Positions 50,480 to 59,860 of a DNA stretch of 64,000 bases are shown here, piece by piece. The DNA comes from Camarhynchus parvulus. Taxonomy: Eukaryota > Chordata > Aves > Passeriformes > Thraupidae. Each line of letters opens with the position of its first letter. The stretch's first letter is position 1. Where the stretch lies: NCBI RefSeq assembly GCF_901933205.1, contig NC_044601.1, positions 44,799,376 to 44,863,375 on the forward strand, given 5' to 3'. A model generated the notes under the pieces. That model was given only the letters and a program-made list of their open reading frames with translations, was not told the DNA's origin and ran no database searches. The position numbers and the translations under genes are program-made.

Positions 50480-52489
50480 TTAGAACAGTGGAATTGTCAG
50501 AGAGGTTTTGAACAGCAGTGGTACTTCTCCTATAGTGACAGGAGGTCCACCAAAAACAGGTTGCCCAGTGTAATGTGCTGGGTTCTTGAAATCATCTGGT
50601 CTCTGTAGTGAAGAAATTATGCTTGGAGCTGTTGGGCAAAAAACAGTGATTTTGGGGCACTCATTTACCCCCCATCTATAGTAAGAGGTATTAGAAGTCC
50701 ATTTAATCTTTTCACCTTCTGCCCAATCCTGCACTCCTTTGACAGGAAAGTGAGAAACATTATCAGATTGAATTTTCTGTGGTTTTAGGAAAATCCCAAA
50801 CCATCCTTGCATTGCTTTAACAGTGTTATCTCCTGCAGCTCTTTTAAAAGCATCGGCCTGGACTGGCCCAAATATAAACATAGCATAGGACTTGGTGTAA
50901 ATACAGACAAGAAAATAATTTTGTCCCTCACTTTGGAAAATACACCAAACAGTTAACAGTTCCTCAACCTGAGCACTGTCTTCTCCCTCTCTGTTAGCAG
51001 GAGCGGGGCAGAGAGGAGGGGTTGCTTTGATCACAGAGGCAGGTTTGTTTTGGCTGCTACCCAAGGTCCCAGTTTCTTGGATTGTCCAGTTCTCTTCCAC
51101 CTCCCTGAGAGCCAAGCCAACAACAAACAACTGTTCCCAGACACTGCACCTTTTCTCAGTATCTTTAAAACCATGGGAATAAAAACCAACAGGCTTTGTC
51201 AGACCCTCAGGACTCCACAGCCAAATGTGTACTGAAGGCCGTGAGGAGGTAAATCCCCACTCCACCTGAAAGGGATCTGTAGCATGGATAGGGTCCTGTG
51301 CTTGTTGTGCTGTCACTTCAAAAATCAGCAATTGCAATGTTTTCTTCTGGGAAGAAGTCCAATCCCATTTTATTCTTTTTCTCAGCAAGTCAGAAAGGGG
51401 AACAAAAGGGTCATTCTGGTAACTAGGAAGTTTATCTGGTCTTTCTACAGGAGACATAGCTACTATGGTTTTCTGAAGGAGAATTGCTGTAGGTTTAAGT
51501 GTTTCTGAAAGCCCTTGAGTTAAAGAGGTAATTTCAGGCTTTACAGGTGATTTCATTGGTGACTCAAAACTAGGAATTAATTTCTTTTCATGAATTATTT
51601 GCAGGCAACCGGCTTTGTGAATGTTTTCCTGGAGTTGGTCAGGGGTACCGACCAAAGGGTCTCTCCTTTCCAAGGGGTTAAGCCCCTCTGCCCAATGAGC
51701 TGTGTGCTGAGTTAGGGACCATGGGATGCGCCTGTCTGCTGCTGTTAAGAACACCCCATGTCCCCAAAGCCCACCGGCTTCTTGTTCTGACAAAAGAATC
51801 TGATCTCTCCCAGTGAGAGACAGTTGGCATACGTATTCTGTTTCAGATTTTTGGGGGAGAAGCCCGTACTGCTTTGCAAGTTTTGTTAATTCGGTAGCAG
51901 TGTACGGGATTTCTTCAGTGGTTTTGTGCGGGTTAAGATCTTCATTATTGATATAGCTGCATTCTGTTTTAATTAGAGGTTTCATGTTATTACAGCAGTG
52001 TTTCCCGCAATTTTTCATCAGAGTTAATTCCTTTTGAGGGCAATTTTGATTAATGTGAGGAGTTTCTTTCTCCTCTGTTTCTTTTGAGGAATCTGCATTC
52101 TGTGAGTTTTTAACATGTTCCTCTCTTAAAGCAGCCTGTAACAAATTGTTTACTTTTCTTTCTTCATCCAATTGTTTTTGCAAAACTTCAACTAGGTTTT
52201 GGAGGGAGTCTATGATAGCATTTTCCCCACCTTTTCGCTTAAAGAGAGTTTCTACTGCCGCAGTGAGGCAGGCTCCCAGAACTGAGCAAAGAATGTTCTT
52301 ATTTTTGCCCATTTTGAATTTTGATTCATGTTGCAGAGAACATACTCTATCAATGACACTTTCCAGATTAAACCAATTGTTCTCCGCCCAAGTTTCTCCG
52401 CCAGGTGACGGCTTTGCATTGTATTTAGCAAGCAACAAGTAAAAGTCACCTTTTACTTTCGGATTTAGATGTTCACTCATTTTGTACAA
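50480..52489 (-). CDS. 669-codon fused gag/pol-remnant open frame of the provirus
   Basis: The frame is open from Met at 52,489 (a second Met lies at codon 4) to the stop at 50,480. Residues 1-190 look gag-like, with a coiled coil at about 88-125. Residues 195-310 look like further gag sequence. From about 360 the sequence changes to the carboxyl end of reverse transcriptase, then RNase H (about 410-465, with GFYSHGF), then integrase (about 512-620; SDN with the second catalytic Asp at 576, while the first catalytic Asp position is occupied by a hydrophobic residue) and the integrase carboxyl region (about 640-669). No YxDD or protease motif is present. The enzymes are therefore incomplete, and the frame runs directly from gag into pol remains. 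The likely cause is one or more in-frame deletions. Its activity as a structural protein is unknown. Confidence 0.75.
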   Translation of the reverse strand: MYKMSEHLNPKVKGDFYLLLAKYNAKPSPGGETWAENNWFNLESVIDRVCSLQHESKFKMGKNKNILCSVLGACLTAAVETLFKRKGGENAIIDSLQNLVEVLQKQLDEERKVNNLLQAALREEHVKNSQNADSSKETEEKETPHINQNCPQKELTLMKNCGKHCCNNMKPLIKTECSYINNEDLNPHKTTEEIPYTATELTKLAKQYGLLPQKSETEYVCQLSLTGRDQILLSEQEAGGLWGHGVFLTAADRRIPWSLTQHTAHWAEGLNPLERRDPLVGTPDQLQENIHKAGCLQIIHEKKLIPSFESPMKSPVKPEITSLTQGLSETLKPTAILLQKTIVAMSPVERPDKLPSYQNDPFVPLSDLLRKRIKWDWTSSQKKTLQLLIFEVTAQQAQDPIHATDPFQVEWGFTSSRPSVHIWLWSPEGLTKPVGFYSHGFKDTEKRCSVWEQLFVVGLALREVEENWTIQETGTLGSSQNKPASVIKATPPLCPAPANREGEDSAQVEELLTVWCIFQSEGQNYFLVCIYTKSYAMFIFGPVQADAFKRAAGDNTVKAMQGWFGIFLKPQKIQSDNVSHFPVKGVQDWAEGEKIKWTSNTSYYRWGVNECPKITVFCPTAPSIISSLQRPDDFKNPAHYTGQPVFGGPPVTIGEVPLLFKTSLTIPLF

Positions 52490-52617
52490 AGGGACTAGGA
52501 TTTATACCAGAGAGTTGCTCTGCAAGCTTAAATTACACAATGATATAGATTTTCAGTGTCCCCTTCGTCTCTCTGGATACACACACACACAAATGTTTCC
52601 TTTTTGAGGGGTTCAGT

Positions 52618-52623
52618 ACTTAC
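52618..52623 (-). promoter_or_regulatory. Possible splice donor in the proviral leader
   Basis: The minus strand reads CCCTGTTGTAAGTACTG. GTAAGT is a near-consensus 5' splice site located between the primer-binding site and the gag start, where retroviruses place the donor used for env mRNA. A matching acceptor before env was not identified. Confidence 0.4.
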
Positions 52624-52744
52624 AACAGGGAAAAAGCTACTCAGCCAGCGCTGTGCCACCCCTCATCCCCGTGTGTAAGTGGAGGGACGATTTTGTCTAG
52701 AAGACACTGTTCGGTTTCTCAGGTCTGTCCCTCCCTTTCTAGAC

Positions 52745-52975
52745 AACTCAGTTTTACACAAATACAGCAGTACAGTTTACCCAGTCTCAAAAAAAAAAAA
52801 AAAACCAAAAAACAAACAAAACAAAACAGCAGTTCAATTTTACTCAGTTTCACAAAAAATACAGCAGTTCAATTTTACTCAGTTTCACAAAAAATACAGC
52901 AGTTCAGTGTTACTCAGTTCCAGTAGTCCAGTGTACTCAGTGTCAGTAATCCAGTATACTTAGTTCATTCAGTTA
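52745..52975 (-). repeat. Degenerate 35-bp tandem repeats in the proviral leader
   Basis: Two identical 35-bp units (52,826-52,860 and 52,861-52,895), each containing CAGCAGTTCAATTTTACTC and CAGTTTCAC, are followed by shorter diverged units up to about 52,975 and preceded by a diverged one at 52,763-52,800. They sit in the leader region where retroviral packaging signals usually lie. No function can be read directly. Confidence 0.8.
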
Positions 52976-53129
52976 CCCCTGTTTTGCACCAAAAAATCTT
53001 TTGTGACAATTCCGTAGCCTAAATGCCCAATCGAGCTTGAGATTTGCTTTTTAGGTGTGTGTAGTTTGCGAGAGACACCCTCTCCTGTTACAGACTTCAC
53101 AGACCCTGCAAATCTCTTTGGCTACTGGA

Positions 53130-53147
53130 ATCCTGTCCGTGAGGCCA
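53130..53147 (-). promoter_or_regulatory. Primer-binding site of the provirus
   Basis: Four bases (TAAT) after the 5' LTR end, the minus strand reads TGGCCTCACGGACAGGAT. TGG complements a tRNA 3' CCA. The rest resembles no primer I can name with confidence, although the CAGGATTC part is shared with some tRNA-Ser 3' halves. The spacing and TGG start make the site convincing; the tRNA identity is open. Confidence 0.65.
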
Positions 53148-53151
53148 ATTA

Positions 53152-54051
53152 TGTCCCGATCCGACCCAGGGGGGTACAGATGGCGGGGTTGATTTTTTAG
53201 GTGCAAAATAACCAAAAAGGCACAGAGGATTTACAGCAACAAATCAGATACAGTTTTATTGAAAATCACAGCAGAATGGCGTTGGTGAAAGGGGGGAACC
53301 GGAGAGAAGAGGAAAAGACAAGGAAAAAGAGGGAGGAAGGAAAAGGGATATGGGTTATATGGTCTTGCTTCTCGCGGTCCAGCCATCAGAAGTTCAGCAG
53401 GGTACCAGGTCTTGGGGAGATCTCGAAGGGACGGCTGTTCTGGGACCCTAATTATACCGTTGCTCGTTGGGGGAAGGGAATCAATTTCACAACCGAAATC
53501 ACGAAAAGGGGGGAAGAGCACAGAACTTGGGGTACAGGTACACAGAGTTATCAGCAGGAACCATTGTTTTCGTGCTTCAGTGCTCGCGCTTCAGTTCTGG
53601 GCAATTTTCCCCCCTCCCAACAGCACAGCTCTCCCTCCCCACCACCGAAGCTCGGGGGGGGCAAGTTTTGGTAGTTCAGTCCCAGTCTTTACAAGAAGGT
53701 ACAAGGGGGTCTGGTGATACAGGGTCTTCTTTGTCTTGATCCTTCGATGAAGAAGCCCGCATCTCTGTTTATTTGTCACGATGGTTGAAGGCAGGCCGGG
53801 GGGGGTCTCCTTGTTGGAAAGGGGCCATATGCACAGTCCAAAGCCAGCCAGGCCGAGAGGCGGGGAGTCCAGATCCATTGTTTGGAATCAGGGGGCAGAA
53901 TGTCCCATGAAGTCGACAGGTAACTACCTATGGAGACAGGTAGCTAAGAGGCACATAACTTCTCCACCCTGCACTGGCTCAACAGTTTTTTTGGTGGTCT
54001 TTTTGGCAATCGTGAGGCAGAAAAATGCAGGATTTCGGACAGACTCTCACA
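53152..54051 (-). repeat. 5' LTR of the provirus (900 bp)
   Basis: It aligns along its whole length with the 3' LTR. Its TATA-like element TATAATTA is at 53,449-53,456 and its AATAAA at 53,255-53,260 (minus strand), giving a short R region between about 53,420 and 53,235. It would promote transcription towards lower coordinates. Most differences from the 3' LTR are C/T or G/A changes, as expected from CpG decay. Confidence 0.92.
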
Positions 54052-54056
54052 GATGG

Positions 54057-55125
54057 CTAAGCTAATTAACATTTCCTGCTAAGGTTTCCTAAATCTGAAA
54101 AGAGAATGACAGCAGTAGAAACAGCAACTTGCCTTTTAGGCACAAGATGTAATATTGGTATCTAAATCCACTTTAGCTGGAGATATACTTGAAGTCATAT
54201 ACACCCGTATCTATATCACTGCTCGGAGTAAAAATGTTTATCTACAACAAGCTACTTCCAAATGAAATGTTTTCAACTGTATTAGAAATAGGATCAACAT
54301 TGTGTCTATCTTCTACTGCAGATTGCAACCGCCCCTGGTAGAAGGTCTACTTGTCTCTGCAGAACTGAGCTCTCAGAGAACAGAAAGCAGCAGTACCTCA
54401 AAGGCAGGAGGCATCAGCCACAAGTCACACAGGTCATAAATCATGTGGTGTTAAGTCACACTCGCTAAATCTAAATAGCAGGAGTTTCAGTACAGTACTA
54501 TTTCAGTTCACATTTCCACTCCTTGGGGGCTGGAGTGTGGCTTTGGAGCATGCGTTTATGTGGGTGTGATATTCAAACTCAGCTTTTACACCTGGAGTTT
54601 CAGTGCCCATGTCCATCTTAATCATTTATGGTCATTTGCTATTGCTTCAAAAAGCCTCACAGGTCTTTCATTTTTTGTCAGCTTCAGAATATGGTGAGGT
54701 GTCAAACCTAATTCTTCTCACAGCTCCCGCATGGCAGCAGTTTGCCATCAGAAGAGATGCTGAACTTAGTCACTATGCAATTTCCATCACCCAAAAAAAA
54801 AAAAATTGCTCTAGGGGTTCTTGTCTTCAAACAGATGGCAAAGAAATGCAAAACAGTGTCATTCAGCAGCACAGGGTACTGCAGAGTTTCATGGTCATTG
54901 CTATGTTTTGTGCTGGGAAGCTGTACTTTATGGTAATTGATTATATAACAATTTCTCAAAATTTAAAGTCAGCTTGAAACAAAATAGAAGCGTGGTTTGT
55001 ACATGGCTTCAATTTGCTGATTACATGTAAAATTCTGCAAGCAGTTGTGGTAGGTGTTGGCTACTTTACTGCCAACACTTCCATCTGAATACTGGTACTT
55101 TAAAGTTGGTGAGCTTCATTTGGAG
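54057..55125. other. Non-coding DNA between provirus and solo LTR
   Basis: About 1 kb of ordinary AT-rich sequence separates the two retroviral insertions. The 124-codon frame at 54,603-54,977 (plus) has no recognisable feature. Confidence 0.55.
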
Positions 55126-56225
55126 GAGACTGTCGTGGGTTTACAGGAAGCAGGTTTTCTGGGAATGGAGTGGCCAGAGGCCAATAGGTGTTCAGATTTT
55201 AAATTGACACCAGGCTTGGCCACTGAGGGTGGATGCGCCTCTGAGAACACAGGGGTTAGAAGCAGAGCACTCCCTTGGGCTCTCTCTTTGATTTCCGGCC
55301 AGCAAAGAGGCAAGGCCTCCCCTGCCCGGCTTCGAGCTGGGCGGGGGAGGAGAAAACCTGCGGCCCGGCAGAGGTAGGCCTGACCCCTCAAGATAGAAAA
55401 GTGGTGGGGGCACCAGGAGGCGTTGGGCAGCCCCCCACCCCCCAGGAAAGACAGAGGGAGAGAGGCCCCGAGAAGATTTGGGCAGCCCCGCCCCCCCCAG
55501 CCAGAAGACGAGAGAGAGAAAGCTGGTACGGGCCTGTGGCCTTGAAGTGATATCGGCCTGTGAAGAAAGAGGGGGAAGGGGGGAGTGCAGCAGAGAAGGA
55601 GCCTGGCCGAGTGCAAGAGTTTGTTAATCCCTTCCTGGACAATGAAGACCTCACAGAGCATTTGGACCTTTCCCGGAGGGGAGATGGAGTGAATGATAAA
55701 GAAGAAATGAGCAAGTGAATGACAGTCAGAGCAGTGAGTGAGGCTGAGAGAGTAAAGAAGAGGCCGGAGAGAGATGATGGAGTAGCTAGTTGCTAGACTC
55801 TTTTTAGTACAGCCATGGACAGAACCATGCTTCCTCGCGACACAGAAGCTGCATGCAGGGGGGAGGCGATGGCTCAGAACTGAGAAAGTTCAGTTTTGGA
55901 GACCCCCCAGCCCCAGGGGGTAGACAAGTATGAAGAAGACAAGAGGTCCCGAGAGTGATGAAGAAACTGTGCTTTTTTTTCAGAACTAGTCAAAGCACCC
56001 TTAGAAGGATAACCCTTGAAGCAGCTCTGTTCCTTGTCCAGTGGTGAGAGCGCTAGGCATGCAAAGAAGAGGTCACCATGGCCCCAAGAAAGACTCCTCT
56101 CCTCTTGATAGACTGAAATTGAGTATTTACAGAGTGATGGGTGGAGACTTGAAAATTGGAAGATGTATTAGAAATGTGGTGGGGGGAGGAAGAAATGCTT
56201 TTTTTGTAGAGTGTTCATTTTCCAA

Positions 56226-56255
56226 GTGTGTGTGTGCGTGTGTGTGTGTGTGTGT
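56226..56255. repeat. (GT)n microsatellite inside the solo LTR
   Basis: About 15 GT units, with one GC interruption, lie just before the LTR's poly(A) region. Confidence 0.9.
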
Positions 56256-56287
56256 AGGTTTTTTTTTCTTCCTTTTGTAGTTTAGTT

Positions 56288-56293
56288 AATAAA
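56288..56293 (+). promoter_or_regulatory. Poly(A) signal of the solo LTR
   Basis: Canonical AATAAA in GTTAATAAACTTTT is followed by a T-rich stretch. It sets the strand of this LTR. Confidence 0.65.
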
Positions 56294-56378
56294 CTTTTTT
56301 TTCTAAAGTAGAAGCCTGCTTTGCTTATTTCCTAGTCACATCTCACAGCGAACACCAGAGAAGTATATTTTCATGGGG

Positions 56379-56397
56379 CACTGGCATTGTGCCAGTG
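56379..56397. repeat. 8-bp hairpin at the LTR 3' end
   Basis: CACTGGCA, a TTG loop and TGCCAGTG form a perfect stem 13 bp from the LTR end. Its position in the transcribed 3' part suggests an RNA structure, as far as can be inferred. Confidence 0.8.
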
Positions 56398-57658
56398 TCA
56401 AACCATGACAGAGACCCACAGCAACATAAAGAATTCATGAGAAAAATGTTTTGAATGCACACCTGAGTATGTGCACATGCACATGCAAGCAATCAGGGTT
56501 CCCTGAGCACAAGTCTGCTGAGAGGTGGCTTGGCATCTCCTCCTGTGGGTTTTGGCAGACCTGGGCTAGCTCTCTCACAACCCAGTAGATTGTTGGCTGT
56601 CATCAGTGTTAGGGACCACACCAACCTGTATCCCTGCTGATGGTACTCCAGGTGGCAAGGCTCTGGTGCAGGGACAGGGCATAAAAATCTGGCCTTTTTC
56701 TGGAGATTGTTGTGGTGGACCACATCTGCAGGATCCCTGCTTCTAAACATCTCTCTGGAAAAGGAAAGAAGTTGTCAAAGTTATTTGGAGAAGAGTAAGA
56801 CCTCTAAAAATGCAGGCCCTTGGTCTCACCCTGGAGATGTCCTAATAGAACAATCTTAAACAAGTCTTGATGATACAGTAACTGGAAATTAGGTAAATGC
56901 TTAAACACTTAATAAAGCATCATATTGAATGGTTGAACAAACATGCTCTGTAGCTGATGGAGTCTATGTACTTTCAGCTCATCAGTATCTAAATGGGCCC
57001 CAGAACCAGTATGTACAAATCCACCTTTGCTCAAGCTCAGGTGAAGGATGAGGGGCAGGGTGAGAAGCTGAGATGTGAGAGAAAAGATGGAAGGGGACCA
57101 AGAATATCATTATCCTTACAAAAAGATGAAAATAGTTTTCCTGTCATCACACACCAAACAGATCTCCAGTGATGGCTTGAACACCCAGAACTAAGGATTA
57201 CATCAGTAATTGCGTCAGGACAGATGTGAAGTTTCTATACTAACTGTCCCAGATTTTAGAACACTAGGCATTGTTCCCTTAATGTAAATAACTGCACATA
57301 TGAATTGTCAAATTAAATACTGTGTTTTATGTATTACAGAAATGATGTATTGATATCTCATAGCTGGAGCTTTAAGGTATATATTGTCCAAACATGCAAA
57401 TAGATACCTGATTTTCTCACCATTTTCAAAAGCACTAATATACTAGTTTAGGTATTCACATGCCTGTGTATCTTGGCAAGGGCAGTGATGTAACCTCTGT
57501 TTGTTTAAATAATTGTAGTATAGTGGTTTGAGCCTGTGTAACATAGTTGAAAAAACAAGAGATCACAGTAAGACAAAAATCATGCAGCTATGTGATGGCA
57601 CCAAGCTTGCCCTTGAAGTGCTGCTGTTTAGATTGCTTTTTTCTTTACTATTTTACAG

Positions 57659-57732
57659 ACAACAAAAAGACCAGTGAAGTTACTGAAGCAGTAAATAAAC
57701 AAGAAATAGAAAGGATTAAAAAAAACTCATAA
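57659..57732 (+). other. Weak candidate terminal coding exon
   Basis: TTTTTTCTTTACTATTTTACAG ends at 57,658 and a split-codon frame then reads NKKTSEVTEAVNKQEIERIK to a TAA at 57,730-57,732. The acceptor is strong and the peptide is hydrophilic and protein-like, but I do not recognise it. The A-rich sequence makes such lysine-rich frames easy to find by chance. Confidence 0.15.
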
Positions 57733-57925
57733 TTTCTACTGGAAGAAGATAGTCAATATACTTGTGTTTCTCATTAAGTCAAAGCTTATGCACAAAACAA
57801 CTCATCTAAACAAAAAAACTTTAAAAGTTTGTATGGACATATGTAGGTATGTGTCTGCATACCTCCAAATGCACCCGTGGACACACACATGTAAAGTACA
57901 TGTGGAAGTTTCATGTGACAAGATG

Positions 57926-57958
57926 TTAGCTTCATCTGCTTATATTAGCTTCATCTGC
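57926..57958. repeat. 14-bp direct duplication beside the foldback
   Basis: TTAGCTTCATCTGC occurs at 57,926-57,939 and 57,945-57,958 with a 19-bp period, ending 6 bp before the inverted repeat begins. Confidence 0.85.
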
Positions 57959-57963
57959 ATATA

Positions 57964-58014
57964 TTTATCTGTTATTATTTTTACATCTTTGATGTAAAAA
58001 TAATAACAGATAAA
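57964..58014. repeat. Perfect inverted repeat, 24-bp arms, 3-nt loop
   Basis: The arm at 57,964-57,987 begins TTTATCTGTTATTA and the arm at 57,991-58,014 is its exact reverse complement, with TTT between. No mismatch occurs in 24 bp. It is AT-rich and could extrude as a cruciform or fold as an RNA hairpin. The simplest origin is a recent template-switch (foldback) event, because the arms have had no time to diverge. The loop is too tight for a normal Dicer substrate. Confidence 0.92.
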
Positions 58015-59825
58015 CTCATTTTACTATTTTCCTAAGTACAAGTGCATTTTCAATAGCTGAATGCCACACTCTCCTGGATATTTTGTAGATGAGTTGCACT
58101 ATGCCACCCAAATTTAACATTATGTCAAATTCTGGATCCTTGGAAGGCTGCTCAGGTACTGTGAAAGGTTCAACCAAATGAACATCTAAGGTCCTTTCCA
58201 AAACAGGCTGATTTACGATCCCATGATTTAGCAAGTGGAATATGGATCTCTATATGGCAAGCAACAGCAAAGATTGAAGCCATTGGCCAAGCTCATTCCT
58301 CAGGCAATGGATTTTGGTGGGACTGTAGAGCAAGTTATTTCATCCAATGTCTGTGGATATAACTTTACCTATTTTGTTTCACAAAATGTTCTGTAGGAGC
58401 TAGACGATTTCACAGAGTAATGTGAAATGATGAGCAATGATGGGAAACAGAGTGGAGGTCATCATACCAGGTTAAATTTTTAATGAAATGCAGCTTCTAT
58501 ATAAATGTTATTTCTCCTATTGGTCTTAGTAAACGTAGTGGTAAAGATAAAACTGAAAACCTGAACAAATTTCTGGGCCTTGTGAATTTCATTTTCTGAA
58601 TTAATAATGAAGAGGAAATGTGTTTGAAAGTGCTTGTTGCCCCTTAACGGGACATTTGGAAGGCTAAACGAGACAACAGGATGAAGTAGCAGACTGAATT
58701 ACAAGGAACCAAATAAATTTAACTGATGGAATGAAGAAAAAATAACACAGTATGAATTCTTCTGTGCCTGGATCTTCCTGATCTTCTTGGATCTCTGAGT
58801 TTAACTTCAGATATTGGTAGTAAACTCTCAATCATCCTCAGGTAACATCTTCAAGTTGGTGAAAAGTAATGTAAAAGAGATGTTCAACAGTTTAAATAGC
58901 AGACTGTTTAAAAAAATCCAGATGTGAAATCTGGTGACTTGACAAACTATTTCTTTTTCAGATGCATTGAAAAAGTACCATAATCTTTCACAAGAGTTAG
59001 CAGCCATGATAGTTTGAAAAATTAGCTTAAGTGAAGGTATCTACATCTGTGCAGTCATTTCATTAATCAGGTTTAGTATGTTATCTGCAAATCAAGATTC
59101 AAGCAGTTTGTGTTTACATTATCTCTTTGCATGGGTTTTGTCTCTGAAAAAAACCATGTTTCACAAAATGTTGAAGACAGTTTCCATTTATGGTTTTGTG
59201 ATTTAGGTGAGTGATTGGAAAGCTAAGAACACCAGACTTCCTCAAAAAGAAATGCATTTTCACAGACAAAGTCAATGACTAGGTTTTTGGGAAGAAGCAG
59301 AAGGAATAATGGAGGAAATTTTTCCACATGTTGTCTCTAACATGAGACCTTTCTCACATCTCTCGCTACTATTACTAGGCAAACCCAAAAGTTATCATCA
59401 CTACACCCAACAGCTTGACAAATATTCCTTCTTCTTCTTTGCCAGTAATACCTTACCTGGCTGCAGACACAGGATCCATTGCTCACACTGTCTTTTTGGC
59501 CACATTTGTTACATTCACAATTTCAAGTAATGCAGAGCACAAGTCTGTCTCCTTGTTAAGACCATGGCAACGTTGAGAGCTGCTTCTGTCTCTAGAGCCC
59601 CTGGGAAGTTGTGTAAACTGGTATCTAGTCAGGATTCTGGCCTCCAGCCAGAACACTGGTCATGTGCCACTGCCCAAATGCAAGGCATTTTTCTATCTTT
59701 CTACATTTCTGTATGATACTACAGAGCACTGCTTGCCACCAAGATACTGCTCCAGTTGGTTTCATTCTGCAGAGGTCATCCTGCATGAAAATTGTATTGC
59801 AAGTTGTGCCCTACATGGGTGGCTT

Positions 59826-59860
59826 TGAGCACACCCATGTGTGTTCAAAGGGTGTGCTCA
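59826..59860. repeat. 11-bp hairpin
   Basis: TGAGCACACCC and GGGTGTGCTCA are exact reverse complements separated by 13 nt. It is small and isolated, with no accompanying signal. Confidence 0.75.

Larger units (their letters stand above)
47752..54056 (-). mobile_element. Endogenous retrovirus provirus with both LTRs and 5-bp target duplication
   Basis: Two direct LTRs (47,757-48,665 and 53,152-54,051) flank about 4.5 kb of interior. GATGG at 47,752-47,756 and at 54,052-54,056 is the target duplication, so both host junctions are intact. The order on the minus strand is 5' LTR, primer-binding site, leader with tandem repeats, a fused gag-pol-remnant frame, an env remnant, an AT-rich tail and the 3' LTR. 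The polymerase catalytic core and most of the env surface domain are missing. By eye the LTRs differ at about 14 aligned bases plus a few indels (one of 13 bp), roughly 98% identity, so the insertion is not ancient. The integrase and RNase H remnants look closest to class III (ERVL-like), but this placement is tentative. Confidence 0.92.
55131..56410 (+). mobile_element. Solo LTR, 1,280 bp, with 5-bp target duplication
   Basis: It starts TGTCGTGGGTTTACAGG and ends GTGTCAAACCATGACA, which form imperfect inverted termini. GAGAC lies on both sides (55,126-55,130 and 56,411-56,415), so the borders are secure. AATAAA at 56,288-56,293, about 120 bp from the right end, gives plus orientation. Inside are a GC-rich part (about 55,310-55,560), a GT microsatellite (56,226-56,255) and a perfect 8-bp hairpin (56,379-56,397). 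It is a different family from the neighbouring provirus and unusually long for an LTR. The proviral interior has been lost by recombination. Confidence 0.92.

Noticed and set aside
53201..54065. Several 90-157-codon frames inside the proviral LTRs, repeated at both LTRs
   Set aside because: They are duplicated because the LTRs are duplicated. They cross the TATA and poly(A) elements and lie mainly on the strand opposite to proviral transcription.
55116..55714. 181-codon minus-strand frame over the solo LTR
   Set aside because: It is antisense to the LTR and lies in its GC-rich part; no motif supports coding.
57515..57527. GTAGTATAGTGGT, close to the A box of tRNA-Asp or tRNA-Gly genes
   Set aside because: No B box (GGTTCGAATCC type) and no acceptor stem pairing follow within 90 bp, so it is not a tRNA gene or an obvious tRNA-derived SINE.
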